From the NCBI GenBank assembly GCA_016192705.1, contig JACPTQ010000009.1, positions 1 through 64,000 on the forward strand: a DNA stretch of 64,000 nucleotides, read 5' to 3'. The DNA is from Deltaproteobacteria bacterium (GTDB taxonomy: Bacteria > Myxococcota > JACPTQ01). The notes under the pieces are model-generated. The model did not search any database and was not told the DNA's origin. It worked only from the letters and a program-made list of their open reading frames with translations. A program made the translations under genes and the position numbers. This document shows positions 45,415 through 54,843 of the stretch, in pieces (positions within the stretch are counted from its first letter, which is position 1; every line of letters starts with the position of its first letter).

Positions 45415-45774
45415 ATGTCACCCACGATCCCGGGTACAAGTCATCTTGCGATCGAAACGCTGCGAACGCGTCACCTCGACGCCTGGTTCCCGCCGCTCTT
45501 GTTTGTCATGATAGGAAGGGCGATGTTTCTTAAGATGGAAGGAAATGGAAGACGACGTACCATCGGAATGAACCTGCTGAGCCGGATGCAAACCCGGGCG
45601 ATGATGCTGGCGAAAATTGTTACCGCCGTCATCGGCATCGCGGTTAGTTACGCGGGCACGTACGGCTGGGGTATAAATGGGGTCGGGTCTGCCGCGGTGA
45701 TCTTCTCTGAATTTCTCTTCGTCTGGTTGATGCTGGTGTCATTGAGACTCGGAGGAACAGGGGCCGTGTCTTGA
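45415..45774 (+). pseudogene. C-terminal fragment of a flippase-like membrane protein
   Basis: 119 codons open from an ATG at 45415. The segment FPPLLFVMIGRAMFLKMEGN, then GRRRTIGMNLLSRMQTRAMM and helices ending YGWGINGVGSAAVIFSEFLF look like the last quarter of a Wzx-type flippase. No N-terminal part exists upstream; the sequence instead runs into the start of the oppositely oriented carbamoyltransferase. The stop overlaps the TTG start of the next gene (TTGA), as in an intact operon. I read this as the surviving 3' end of a flippase gene cut off by insertion or recombination just upstream. Confidence 0.6.
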
Positions 45775-46547
45775 GAGCCACACTCCTTCGTTTTTACTCG
45801 CTCCTCAGCGGACAGATCGGTTTTGATCCCCTTAAACCGCTCCGCACGCTACGCGGCCTACCGGGTTACTTCCGCGACATGCGGCAATTCCGCGCCGGCT
45901 ACACGGGAGAGTTCGTGATCTCGCCGGCTTTGCAGAACCGAAGCGAGGAAGGCGGCACGACGAAGAGTGAGTATTTCTGGCAAGACCTTCTTGTTGCTCG
46001 AAAGATCTTTGAGGCTCGTCCGACTCGCCACATCGACATCGGATCGCGCATCGACGGTTTTGTCGCGCACGTCGCCGCCTTTCGTGAGATCGAGGTCTTT
46101 GACATCCGACCGATCTCGACGAATATCCCCGGGATAAAGTTCACGCGAGCAGACCTTATGGATCCGGTCGGCGAGCTCTCCGAATGTTGCGATTCGCTCT
46201 CATGCCTACACGCGCTTGAGCACTTCGGGCTCGGACGTTACGGCGATCCGGTCGATCCGCTCGGATTTGAACGTGGGCTCGCCAGCATGGCGCGTCTTCT
46301 GAAATCGAAAGGCGTCTTCTACCTGTCCGTTCCCATCGGGATCGAGCGCGTTGAGTTCAACTCGCACCGCGTGATCGATCCGCGCAAATTGGTCGAGCTC
46401 GCAAGTCGCAGTGAGCTTCATCTGTCCGCGCTGACCATTATTCACCCGGGCGGCGGGGTCAGCGAACGGGTCTCACCCGACGTGGCGCTCTACGACCTCG
46501 CACGCTTGACGTACGTGCTGGGCGTCTTTACCTTCGTGAAATCATGA
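45771..46547 (+). CDS. DUF268-type protein, methyltransferase-like
   Basis: 258 aa with a TTG start overlapping the previous stop. Conserved features of DUF268 proteins are visible: RHIDIGSRIDGFVAHVAAF, EVFDIRPISTNIPG, DSLSCLHALEHFGLGRYGD and VFYLSVPIGIERVEFNSHRV. The fold resembles a SAM-dependent methyltransferase (IDIGSR as motif I), but activity in the family is not established. It is regularly found in polysaccharide clusters. Overlaps by 4 bases (ATGA) with the next gene. Higher GC than the minus-strand genes on either side. Confidence 0.75.
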   Translation: MRATLLRFYSLLSGQIGFDPLKPLRTLRGLPGYFRDMRQFRAGYTGEFVISPALQNRSEEGGTTKSEYFWQDLLVARKIFEARPTRHIDIGSRIDGFVAHVAAFREIEVFDIRPISTNIPGIKFTRADLMDPVGELSECCDSLSCLHALEHFGLGRYGDPVDPLGFERGLASMARLLKSKGVFYLSVPIGIERVEFNSHRVIDPRKLVELASRSELHLSALTIIHPGGGVSERVSPDVALYDLARLTYVLGVFTFVKS

Positions 46548-47341
46548 TGGTGATCGATTCGACCTGCACGCTCCTGGTATCGAGCTGCGACGGGTACGCG
46601 GATCTTTGGCGTCCATACTTCACCCTTTTGGAGAAGCGCTGGCCCGACCGTCCATTTCCGGTCGCGCTGGTTACGGAGGAAAAGGATGCGGGCCTACCGT
46701 GGGTACGTTCGCTGCGGCTCGGCTCTGGCATGGACTGGTCGACGCGAAACCTGCGCGCGCTTGACGCCATCACGACACCGTGGGTGCTCTTCACGCTCGA
46801 GGACTTTTTTTTGCGGCGACGAACCAACACAGCCCAGGTGTTGCGACTGTTCGAGACAGCACAGCGTGACAGCCTTCAGACGCTGCGACTAATTCCGCGG
46901 CCTGGTCCGACAACTCGCGTCCCAGGCAACGATGAATACGGGCTGATCGACGTCGGCGCGCCTTTTCGGGTGTCGACGCAAGCGGCGTTTTGGCGAGTCG
47001 AGACCCTGCGCGGACTAATGGTACCGGGCGAGTCGATTTGGCAATTCGAGATGAATGCCACTGAGCGTTGCGGGTATCTCGACCGTTTTGCGGCGGTTTG
47101 GCGCGATGCACTCGGCTACCGACACCATGTGGTCGAGCGCGGCAAGTGGTTTCCGTGGGATGCGTGGCACTTCCGTCGGCTCGACATTGGCGTAGACCTC
47201 AAGGCGCGGTCTGTGATGTCGGTCGAGGAGGCCACACGGTGGCTGATCGGAAAGGCAGCGAATCCTCTGATTCAAAAGATGTCACCAGCTTTGCGCCGCG
47301 CGCTGAAGCCGGTCGCGAAGCGATTGGGTTGGTTCAAGTAG
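46544..47341 (+). CDS. Putative glycosyltransferase, unclassified
   Basis: 265 aa. The N-terminal strand CTLLVSSCDGYADLWRPYF, the RWPDRPFPVALVTEE segment, and WSTRNLRALDAI followed by WVLFTLEDFFLRR look like a GT-A-type domain. LEDFFL takes the place of a DXD motif. The C-terminal part contains several conserved Trp residues (GESIWQFEMNATER, GKWFPWDAWH). The family was not identified with confidence, and no assignment to a sugar is possible. It is coupled by overlap to the DUF268 gene and followed after 13 bases by a family 2 glycosyltransferase. Confidence 0.6.
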   Translation: MMVIDSTCTLLVSSCDGYADLWRPYFTLLEKRWPDRPFPVALVTEEKDAGLPWVRSLRLGSGMDWSTRNLRALDAITTPWVLFTLEDFFLRRRTNTAQVLRLFETAQRDSLQTLRLIPRPGPTTRVPGNDEYGLIDVGAPFRVSTQAAFWRVETLRGLMVPGESIWQFEMNATERCGYLDRFAAVWRDALGYRHHVVERGKWFPWDAWHFRRLDIGVDLKARSVMSVEEATRWLIGKAANPLIQKMSPALRRALKPVAKRLGWFK

Positions 47342-47354
47342 GAGCGACCTCTTC

Positions 47355-48308
47355 GTGTTACCCTTTACGGTCTTCACGCCTACTTACGACCGCGCGCACA
47401 CACTCCGCCGGGTTTACGACAGTCTCTGCAAGCAACCCGCCCGCATGTTCGAGTGGCTGGTCGTCGACGATGGATCGCACGACGAAACGCCGAGTCTTCT
47501 GGCCGGGCTGACCCGAATCGCGCCGTTCTCAATGCGCACGATTCGGCAGCCGAACGGGGGGAAGCATCGCGCACACAACGCGGCACTCCCCCTCTTGACC
47601 GGCGAATTGACGGTCTTCCTCGACTCAGACGACGAACTCACGCCCGGGGCACTTGAGGCGATATGGCGCGAGTGGCAGTCCATCCCCGCGGCCGTCCGCG
47701 ATCGGTACGCCGGTATCATCGGGCACTCCTCTGACGCCAACGGGAAGCTCGCGGGCAAACGCCTCCCATCGAGCCACGTCGATGGGTCGCACTTCGAGCT
47801 CGTCGCGGGCGGAGTGATGGTGGGCGAAAAGCTTCCTAGTTACCGCACGGATCTGCTCCGCGGATATCCGTTTCCAGAACGGCATGGCGACAACAGCCTC
47901 GTGCCCGAAGGCGTCGTCTGGCTAAGGATCGGGGAAGCTTATACCGTGCGGTGCATCGACACGATCGTTCGCGTGTACCACCGCGATCTCACCGACGACA
48001 ACACCCTGATGAACCGCTTCAAGAGCCCGACGAGCAACGCGTGGGGGCGGATGCAATACGGCATCGTCGCGCTCAATCTCGCTCGCACTTACTGGCCACG
48101 GTTCGCGCCGATGTTCGCCAAGGTCGCCGCCCAATATGTTCGGTGCGCCCTCCATGTCGGGGTGCCTGTCATTCACCAAGCTCAGCCGCTCGAGGGAGCG
48201 CTGCCGCGGACGCTCTGGGCCGTGGCGATTCCAATTGGGACTGCCGCGTGGCTGACCGACCGTTTGCGCACCGCGCGGCCGTCGACTGAGAGCGGCGTTT
48301 CAAAATAG
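47355..48308 (+). CDS. Family 2 glycosyltransferase
   Basis: 317 aa from a GTG at 47355 with AGGAG upstream. GT-A motifs are FTVFTPTYDRAHTLRRVYDSL, WLVVDDGSHDET, NGGKHRAHNAAL and the metal-binding VFLDSDDELTPGALE. It lacks membrane helices in the catalytic part; a weakly hydrophobic stretch lies near the C-terminus. It probably transfers one sugar to a lipid-linked acceptor. Last gene of the short plus-strand group 45.8-48.3 kb; it ends 8 bases from the convergent polymerase gene. Confidence 0.9.
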   Translation: MLPFTVFTPTYDRAHTLRRVYDSLCKQPARMFEWLVVDDGSHDETPSLLAGLTRIAPFSMRTIRQPNGGKHRAHNAALPLLTGELTVFLDSDDELTPGALEAIWREWQSIPAAVRDRYAGIIGHSSDANGKLAGKRLPSSHVDGSHFELVAGGVMVGEKLPSYRTDLLRGYPFPERHGDNSLVPEGVVWLRIGEAYTVRCIDTIVRVYHRDLTDDNTLMNRFKSPTSNAWGRMQYGIVALNLARTYWPRFAPMFAKVAAQYVRCALHVGVPVIHQAQPLEGALPRTLWAVAIPIGTAAWLTDRLRTARPSTESGVSK

Positions 48309-48316
48309 GCTGTGAC

Positions 48317-49789
48317 TCAGTGCCCGCCGGTCATTGTGTCAGGCGCTCGATTCCGGGTTTCATCTCCGGCCCTCTTCGTCCACCGGATAACCCAGCCAAC
48401 AACCACGAATGGCGGGAGCACTCCGTAGACGATCGAGCGAATTAATTCAAAAGTGCTCGATCGAAATGTACGAAAACAGGTTGCGCAAATAAAAAAGTAC
48501 ACAGCGGCGACCCACCAGCGCGAACCCCTTCGGCGGTACCAGGCAACAATTTTGGCGAAGAAAACACCGATGACGAGGCCTTTGAAAAAGATTTCGAAAT
48601 ACCCGAGGCCAATGATCGACTCGGACAAAACTCCGAAGGCGTACCCCTGGCCCAGTTCGATAAGGTCAGGCGCGAAGTGGCTCAGATACCATTCACTCCC
48701 GGTTATCTTTTCGAACGGCAGGATTTGCTGGGGGATAATGGCCAAAAAATCGGCCAGATAAACCTGGGGCGGAGCCGCGGGCAACAATCCCGCTGCACGG
48801 CTCACGAAGATGTCGGCGACCGTCGAAAAGCACGCCTCGAACTCATTGCCCCCTAAAACTTGCACGTCGCGTTTGCCGCCCCGTAATTCACCAAACACGA
48901 GAAATACCGCAAGAAGAACCGCGCCTAAGATGCCAAACTCTACCACAGACAATTTGCGAACCCGGTCGTGGAACAAAAGAGCGGTCACCAGACAAAGCAC
49001 GACGAACTCGTGCCGCTCGCCAAACCTCAATAGAACGGGGAGGATGAATACTGCGAAAAAGAGGACAATGAGCTTCCCGTTTCTGCGATAATCGTTAAAT
49101 AGCGCAATCAGGGCTGCGAGCTTCAGTGGAAGCAACATGAGCTGGGTGTTGAGGTAAACTTGGCGGACGACAAGCGGCAAACTGAAATACTGAGGGGCTT
49201 TGCCGTACTCAACCTGGGTAATCCCGAAAACCGATTCGATGATCGCCCGCAGTCCCACAATTACCACAATTAAGACGAGGGCAACCCACGCGATTCGGTT
49301 TCCTTGTTCGACGGTTCGCGGGAGCTGGGCTTGTCTGCCGTGGCGCGTGATGAGATACCCGGTGGCGAACGCAAATAAATATACGGCATGCATTCCGCCG
49401 ATCTCCGCCATTATTCCCGGAGACAGCATGTTTCTTGCGAGCCGATAATCGCTCCTCTCGGTAGCGGATAGTCCGTTGGCCAGGAATGAAATGAGCGGGT
49501 ACGCGCCATAGAGGATGATAACCAAGGAATAAAGAAATCCGAGGTCGTCCACGGGAAACCTGCCACTGAGCGGGAGCCGAATCCATAACATCCCTCCTAT
49601 CGTCACAAGCGCAAGCACCGGAAGCGCGACGACAAAATACTCAGATGGCAGAGAAACATAGATCATGATGCCGGTGGCGCACATCGAGGCAAGCGCGAGA
49701 GAATACCGACGGGCGAAAAAAACGGAGAGTCCGAAGGCAACCAGAAGCGTAGCGAGTATTAATATCAACCCGGTGTAAAAATCGACCAT
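48317..49789 (-). CDS. O-antigen/polysaccharide polymerase, Wzy-like
   Basis: 490 aa with at least ten hydrophobic segments and a large polar loop at about 295-370 (FGELRGGKRDVQVLGGNEFE to KITGSEWYLSHFAPD). It has no recognisable catalytic domain, as is normal for Wzy. The helix-loop distribution, the length and the surrounding flippase and transferase genes support a repeat-unit polymerase. Second lower-GC minus-strand block. Separated from the next minus-strand gene upstream by about 210 bases that hold a possible gene remnant. Confidence 0.75.
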   Translation of the reverse strand: MVDFYTGLILILATLLVAFGLSVFFARRYSLALASMCATGIMIYVSLPSEYFVVALPVLALVTIGGMLWIRLPLSGRFPVDDLGFLYSLVIILYGAYPLISFLANGLSATERSDYRLARNMLSPGIMAEIGGMHAVYLFAFATGYLITRHGRQAQLPRTVEQGNRIAWVALVLIVVIVGLRAIIESVFGITQVEYGKAPQYFSLPLVVRQVYLNTQLMLLPLKLAALIALFNDYRRNGKLIVLFFAVFILPVLLRFGERHEFVVLCLVTALLFHDRVRKLSVVEFGILGAVLLAVFLVFGELRGGKRDVQVLGGNEFEACFSTVADIFVSRAAGLLPAAPPQVYLADFLAIIPQQILPFEKITGSEWYLSHFAPDLIELGQGYAFGVLSESIIGLGYFEIFFKGLVIGVFFAKIVAWYRRRGSRWWVAAVYFFICATCFRTFRSSTFELIRSIVYGVLPPFVVVGWVIRWTKRAGDETRNRAPDTMTGGH

Positions 49790-49798
49790 GCGCGCCTC

Positions 49799-50002
49799 AA
49801 TGAAGACTGGTTGCTTTTAATAGTAGCATCGCCCCAGTCGGCACTCCCGATTAAGTCGTGATACACCCGCTTCATGTTGTCGGCGGTCGCGGGCTGATCG
49901 AAGAGGGGCTTCCACAGCCGTACGTTTCGATTTACGAGCAGCTCGAGCGCGAAGGCCGCGTCGCGCCGCCGGCGATGTCGTCCCCAATGCACGGCTCGCG
50001 TC
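49799..50002 (-). other. Gap holding a possible gene remnant
   Basis: On the minus strand one frame stays open through most of this gap. It reads DAAFALELLVNRNVRLWKPL then FDQPATADNMKRVYHDLIGS before a stop near 49765, inside the polymerase gene. Its composition looks protein-like rather than random, but it has no start of its own and I could not assign a family. It may be the decayed 3' end of a glycan gene. Nothing else was seen in the gap. Confidence 0.25.
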
Positions 50003-51184
50003 TTACGCCAAGTTAGTCTGCGGCTGAAATACCCAATTCTTGATCCTCGCGGCAATCGACTTAAACGAGTTGTCCTCAAGCCTTATGAGGCGATCGTGAA
50101 TCCGCAGAGCATTGTCCTTGCGTTGCCGCAAAACACCACCGTTCGAAAGGGACGACACCACAGCGCTCATTTGTGCCCGCCTCGCCTCTCGCTTAGAACA
50201 CTCGGATACAAGAAATCCAGCTTCGCCCAACATGCGCCACGCGTCTGACGATTCAAGACCATTGAACAATATTATTTGCCCAGCGCATATCGCGCTCACG
50301 GCCTTGGACGGAACGCAGACGTGTGTCCACTCCGGAGAAAGGCTAACGAGGTGTATATCGATGAATTGGAGTTCGCTTCTGCTGACCGCGTCGACCAACT
50401 TCACTGCCGGATGACCCTTCAGCCTTTCAACGACGCGCTGTGCCTTAGAGCCGTAAACGGACAAGATGAATTGGTGCAACTTCGCATCGAGTAAATTGAC
50501 GAAATCTACAACGAATTCAGGATCGTGCGCCTCGCCGAGGTTGCCAACATAACCGAAATAGATCTTTCGATCATCTTGTCGCCACTTCGGTTGAGTCGCC
50601 GAAAAGTGGTCGGTAAAAACACCGCATGGCAAGACGACCTGAGGGACCGGTGCGGCCCAACGACGTTGGAGAAAACTCGCTTGCTCCTCGCCCAGCGCTA
50701 CAAGCAAGTCGGGTGGATTCTGTCGAAAACTCTTCAATAGATACCGATAAACCGGGTTCCCTTCCCGGACCAGCCGTGCGGCAGAAAATGCATCAGGATA
50801 CACGTCCATTGACCAGTAGACCCAGGGTACGCGCGCCGCTTTACACAGTCTTCCCGCCCAATAATTCAAGAACGGTGGGGCCGTCATCGCGACAATAACA
50901 TCGCCGAGTTCGAGCGCCTTCTTTATTAGACGACGCCCTTCGATCAACGAGCTGAACAATCTAAATATCTTACCCTTTCCGTTGTACACAGATTTCAAAC
51001 GAATTGCCGCGCCGACGGGTCCTTTTTGGCTCCCTCCGCCTTCGTAAGGGGCATCGACACACACAGTCGAGACGTCGACCCCTGGAATTTCGCGAATGAG
51101 AGACTCCACCAACAGACACGCTGACTCCGCTGTAATATTCGGACTCGGCGGGTAATACCTATTTACCAGACAGATTCTACCCAT
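50003..51184 (-). CDS. Family 4 glycosyltransferase
   Basis: 393 aa from the ATG at 51184 ([20 protein letters not shown]), which overlaps the end of the epimerase gene by 8 bases; an ATG 11 codons upstream is less likely. GT-B features are YYPP near the N-terminus, the domain hinge [12 protein letters not shown] and [16 protein letters not shown]. The sugar-nucleotide end carries [18 protein letters not shown], the PSK-type motif of some GT4 enzymes in place of a clear EX7E. Lower GC than the flanking plus-strand genes. Forms a unit with the CDP-sugar epimerase-like gene. Confidence 0.85.
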   Translation of the reverse strand: MGRICLVNRYYPPSPNITAESACLLVESLIREIPGVDVSTVCVDAPYEGGGSQKGPVGAAIRLKSVYNGKGKIFRLFSSLIEGRRLIKKALELGDVIVAMTAPPFLNYWAGRLCKAARVPWVYWSMDVYPDAFSAARLVREGNPVYRYLLKSFRQNPPDLLVALGEEQASFLQRRWAAPVPQVVLPCGVFTDHFSATQPKWRQDDRKIYFGYVGNLGEAHDPEFVVDFVNLLDAKLHQFILSVYGSKAQRVVERLKGHPAVKLVDAVSRSELQFIDIHLVSLSPEWTHVCVPSKAVSAICAGQIILFNGLESSDAWRMLGEAGFLVSECSKREARRAQMSAVVSSLSNGGVLRQRKDNALRIHDRLIRLEDNSFKSIAARIKNWVFQPQTNLA

Positions 51185-52235
51185 TCCGCCTTTCTTTCCA
51201 GGACTCGTAAATCTCACCGAAGATGTCGTCGAGCGACTTTGTAATCCTCCATTCGGGGTAGTGGCGTTTCATTTTCCCCAAGTCACTGATGTAGCAGATA
51301 TGGTCCCCTTCCCTGTTCTTATCGACATATTCGTACACCATCTTTTTCGAGGAGATCGACTCAATCTTGCCGAACGCTTCCACCATCGAGATGGAATTAT
51401 CTCGACCGCCTCCGATATTGTAAACTTCGGCGATCCTTGGTCGTGTGTAGAACGCCCGAATGAACGCTGCAACATCGTGCGAATGAATGTTGTCGCGAAC
51501 CTGCTTCGCCTTGTAGCCGTACACGCGATAGAGTTTGCCCTCCAGATTGCACTTGATTAAGTAGCTGAGGAATCCATGGAGCTCGACCCCAGAATGAAAC
51601 GGACCTGTGAGACAACCACCCCTTAAGCAGCAGGTCCTGATTCCAAAATACCGTCCGTACTCCTGGACCATAATATCTGACGCCACTTTCGACGCGCCGA
51701 ACAACGAATGTTTCGACTGGTCGATGGTAAAACCCTCGTTAATCCCGTCTCGATATTCAGGATCGTCGTAATCCCATCGAGTTGGACACTCAATGAGCCT
51801 AATGTTGTTCGGCGCATCGCCGTACACTTTGTTCGTCGACATGTGGACGAACACTGCGCTTGGGCAATAGCGACGCGTTGCTTCAAGCAGGTTGAGGGTT
51901 CCGACGGCATTGGTTTCGAAATCGTCAAATGGAATCGTCGCGGCTAAGTCATGGCTGGGTTGCGCGGCGGTATGCACAATGAGCGACGGTCCCAGTTTCT
52001 CGATCGTCTTTAAGACCCCCTCGCGGTCCCGGATGTCGAGCTCGATGTGCCTGAAATTGGAATGATCGGCTTCAAGACGTTTTTGGTTCCATCGCGTGTC
52101 GCCGGGTTTTCCAAAGAAGACCGCCCGCATGTTGTTGTCTATGCCATAAATAACATCGAATTCAGTTTTGAATGCGGAAACCACTTCCGAGCCAATCAAA
52201 CCGGATGATCCTGTAACTAACATCACTTTGGACAC
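51177..52235 (-). CDS. rfbE: NAD-dependent CDP-paratose 2-epimerase-like protein
   Basis: 352 aa from a GTG at 52235 ([20 protein letters not shown]), preceded by GGAG. The open frame continues to 52946, but that part is antisense to another epimerase. The Rossmann motif TGSSGLIG and the distinctive series [40 protein letters not shown] and [19 protein letters not shown] are typical of CDP-paratose/tyvelose epimerases. This suggests a dideoxyhexose or a related sugar, but no CDP-sugar synthesis genes are in the window. The active-site Tyr/Lys pair reads HSLFGASK, with Phe where Tyr is usual in SDR enzymes. Confidence 0.82.
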   Translation of the reverse strand: MSKVMLVTGSSGLIGSEVVSAFKTEFDVIYGIDNNMRAVFFGKPGDTRWNQKRLEADHSNFRHIELDIRDREGVLKTIEKLGPSLIVHTAAQPSHDLAATIPFDDFETNAVGTLNLLEATRRYCPSAVFVHMSTNKVYGDAPNNIRLIECPTRWDYDDPEYRDGINEGFTIDQSKHSLFGASKVASDIMVQEYGRYFGIRTCCLRGGCLTGPFHSGVELHGFLSYLIKCNLEGKLYRVYGYKAKQVRDNIHSHDVAAFIRAFYTRPRIAEVYNIGGGRDNSISMVEAFGKIESISSKKMVYEYVDKNREGDHICYISDLGKMKRHYPEWRITKSLDDIFGEIYESWKERRNG

Positions 52236-52388
52236 AGCGAGCACTCCAATCAGTTTGTTCGAATCATAGCATCCCCGAACCGCTGATGAAATGAATGACG
52301 CATGGGGGAGGAAGGGCTGTGCTTGAGTTGCGTCGAGCGCGCGGAGATAATCACGGGCGCGTTGGAGACGGCAGGGATCAGCTCTAAA

Positions 52389-53360
52389 ATGCGCGTCGCC
52401 GTTACCGGCGGGTCTGGGTTTATCGGAACGAACATGGTCGACCATTTTTTGTCTTGGAGGGTTGACGTGCGCTCGTTTGATCATAAGCCGCCCCGGAAGG
52501 AAGCCCATCGCCCCTTGTGGCGCGAGGTGGACATTTGTGATCGCGCGCGGCTCGACGAGGTTCTCCGAGAGTTTTCGCCAACGCACATTGTCCATCTCGC
52601 CGCGAAAACCGGAATGGATCTGAGCGACATCTCGTTTTTCGCGGCAAACATGGACGGCGTGCAGAATCTCATCGACGTCGCGCGAACGTTGCCAAAGTTG
52701 CAGCGCGTTTTGTTCACGTCGACGCTTCTCGTTTGCCGAAACGGCTATGTTCCGAGCGACGACACCGACTACGGCCCGCCGAATCTTTACGGTGAGAGCA
52801 AAATGCGTGGCGAGCAGATCGTCCGCGCGGCGGGCCCGCTCCCGTTTGGGTGGACGATCGTGCGTCCGACCGCGATCTGGGGGCCTTGGTTCGAGGCGCC
52901 GTACAAATTGTTTTTCAAGATGGTTGAGCGCGGTCTTTATTTTCATCCTGGCCGAAAGCCGGTTTTTAAGGCGCAGAGCTTTGTTGCGAACACGTGCTAC
53001 ATGTTTGAGAGACTTCTTGTTGCGGCACCAGACGAAGTGGAGCGACGCGTCTTTTATCTTTGCGATTATCCCAAGCGCTCGGTCACTGAATGGGCGACAG
53101 CGATTCAGCGTTGCATGGGCGTGCGTCGTATTCTGACCGTTCCCCGACCGCTTCTGCGCGCCGTTGCGCGCGTCGGAGATGCGGCGATGCGGCTCGGGTG
53201 GAGCGATCCGCCGCTTTCAACGCGGCGATACAACAACATGCTGGTCGAGGCGCCGTATCCGGTCGAGCGAACCGAGCGCGTGGTCGGGCCGCTCCCGTAC
53301 ACGCTCGAAAACGGTGTGGCGGAAACGGTGCGGTGGCTAAGGGACAGCAATTTTCGCTGA
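52389..53360 (+). CDS. NAD-dependent sugar epimerase/dehydratase
   Basis: 323 aa from the ATG at 52389 ([20 protein letters not shown]); the longer frame to 52302 is unlikely. Extended SDR features are the TGGSGFIG nucleotide loop, [22 protein letters not shown] and the catalytic YGESK in [22 protein letters not shown] in the substrate region also fits. The substrate cannot be assigned. It is divergent from the rfbE-like gene (153 bases between starts) and of higher GC, marking a boundary of the lower-GC block. A decayed gmd follows it. Confidence 0.87.
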   Translation: MRVAVTGGSGFIGTNMVDHFLSWRVDVRSFDHKPPRKEAHRPLWREVDICDRARLDEVLREFSPTHIVHLAAKTGMDLSDISFFAANMDGVQNLIDVARTLPKLQRVLFTSTLLVCRNGYVPSDDTDYGPPNLYGESKMRGEQIVRAAGPLPFGWTIVRPTAIWGPWFEAPYKLFFKMVERGLYFHPGRKPVFKAQSFVANTCYMFERLLVAAPDEVERRVFYLCDYPKRSVTEWATAIQRCMGVRRILTVPRPLLRAVARVGDAAMRLGWSDPPLSTRRYNNMLVEAPYPVERTERVVGPLPYTLENGVAETVRWLRDSNFR

Positions 53361-53445
53361 AGCCCCAGGATGACGTTTTGCGTCGTTTGGTTTCTCCTGG
53401 CCGCGACTTGATGTTATTCGTTGGAATCGTTTCGCGACGACCGCA

Positions 53446-53601
53446 ATGCCAAAAGTTGCACTGATCACCGGAATAGCAGGGGAGGACCGGACTTACCGCG
53501 CTGAGTGTTTTTCCAAAAGGGGACCGTCATCCACGGCATCACGCGTCGCTCTTTAACACCGATCGCATCGATCACATTTACTACGAGCTTACTGAAGAAC
53601 C
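53446..53601 (+). pseudogene. gmd: Frameshifted 5' remnant of GDP-mannose 4,6-dehydratase
   Basis: Reading three frames in turn gives a recognisable Gmd N-terminus. Frame 1 from the ATG at 53446 reads MPKVALITGIAGEDRTYRAE. A shifted frame from about 53507 reads FFQKGTVIHGITRRSL, and a further frame from 53555 reads NTDRIDHIYYELTEEPL. Intact Gmd proteins have the order MxKVALITGITGQDG, FLLEKGYxVHGIxRRSS, FNTDRIDHIY. Here two frameshifts, altered key residues (GQDG is GEDR) and loss of everything after about 52 residues show a dead gene. It is cut off by the end of the oppositely oriented glycosyltransferase. Confidence 0.8.
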
Positions 53602-53607
53602 ACTCGA

Positions 53608-54750
53608 TCAGGCGCCCGTCTCAACCCAACTCGGCGCGCTTCCCCCGCCCAAGAGCCACTCATAGGTCTTGCGCATTTTCTCGCCCACTGAACTCCACGA
53701 ATAATGGCGCGCCACGAAGTCGCGTCCCCGCTCGCCCATCGCCCGCAGGTCATCAGCCGACGTGGACAGCGCCGAGCGCAGCGCATCCGCGAGCGGCGGT
53801 ACACCGATATCAATCCACCAACCCACCCGAGTCTCCTCGAGCCATCGCCACGGCGTCCGCTTCGTCGTGATGACCGGAAGCCCGTGGGCGAGCGCCTCGC
53901 CAACGACCATGCCAAAATTCTCGTCAAAGCTCGGCAACACGAATACGTTCGCGGATGCGAAAACATCCGTCTTCTCTTCCCCGTATCGCGCATCCAGAAA
54001 CTCGACGCGCACATTCATCAGTCGACGCGAGAGACTCCTGAGCGACTCCAAGTATCTCGTCGGTCCAGGCCCGCAAATGACGAGCTCCCAGTCCGGGGCG
54101 TCGGCCTCCACGAGGTTCCACGCGCGAAGGAGATTCTCGAGCCCCTTCTTCTTATCGAGTCGCCCCAATGAAAGGACGCGCTTTCGCGTCGTTACGACAG
54201 CGCGCTGCACCGATCGCGAAGCAGGTTCGACACCATTTGGAATGACCGCAATCGGCATTCGAAACCCGAGACGTCGCAAATCCTGGCGCTCCAAATCCGA
54301 CGTCGCGTGAAGACACGACGCGCGAAGAAGCGAAGAACGTTGGAGCAAAAACCACATGATCCATTTCTTGACGCGTGAATACGCAACGGCTGGCGGTGCC
54401 AACATGCCTCGAGGCGCGAGAACAAACGGCACTTTCGCCAGGCGCGCCGCGCGCTCGGCATAAATCGCTGGCATCATCCAGATGCCGTGGTTATGCACAA
54501 GATCCGCGGTTTGAGATTCAATCGCGAGCCCCCTGCGCATCGCGGGGGAAACGCCGAGCCGACGCGGGAAGCGCCAAAATGGATGACAGGTCACGGGAAA
54601 CGAGAACTCGCGAACACCGGTTTCCCAGTCAAGTGTGTGAATCGCCACGTCGACGCCAGCATTCTTGAGCGCCAAGCAGAGCGCCGGCACAGATGTCGGC
54701 GGGCCACCCCGTTCTCGGTTAAGCCCAGGCAAAACATGGATAACCTTCAT
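53608..54750 (-). CDS. Family 4 glycosyltransferase
   Basis: 380 aa from the ATG at 54750 (MKVIHVLPGLNRERGGPPTS); upstream residues of the open frame are antisense or intergenic. GT-B layout: GGPPTSV near the N-terminus, HNHGIWM, the hinge MPIAVIPNGVEPA, RVLSLGRLDKKKGLENLL and the EX7E motif FDENFGMVVGEALAHGLPVI. The GGPPTSVPALC start and HGIWM segment are common in transferases using GDP- or UDP-sugars in colanic-acid-like clusters. Divergent from the second carbamoyltransferase. Confidence 0.9.
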   Translation of the reverse strand: MKVIHVLPGLNRERGGPPTSVPALCLALKNAGVDVAIHTLDWETGVREFSFPVTCHPFWRFPRRLGVSPAMRRGLAIESQTADLVHNHGIWMMPAIYAERAARLAKVPFVLAPRGMLAPPAVAYSRVKKWIMWFLLQRSSLLRASCLHATSDLERQDLRRLGFRMPIAVIPNGVEPASRSVQRAVVTTRKRVLSLGRLDKKKGLENLLRAWNLVEADAPDWELVICGPGPTRYLESLRSLSRRLMNVRVEFLDARYGEEKTDVFASANVFVLPSFDENFGMVVGEALAHGLPVITTKRTPWRWLEETRVGWWIDIGVPPLADALRSALSTSADDLRAMGERGRDFVARHYSWSSVGEKMRKTYEWLLGGGSAPSWVETGA

Positions 54751-54843
54751 GCGCCGACAACGAATGTAGTGGGACGCGCCGCACGCGGCAAGCATGTAAC
54801 TGGACATCGCCCGGGCGCGTTCGTATTCTGATTGTGTACCGGA

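Noticed and set aside
52236-52946. N-terminal extension of the rfbE-like frame
   Set aside because: It is antisense to the divergent epimerase gene; Rossmann-fold similarity begins at the GTG 52235.
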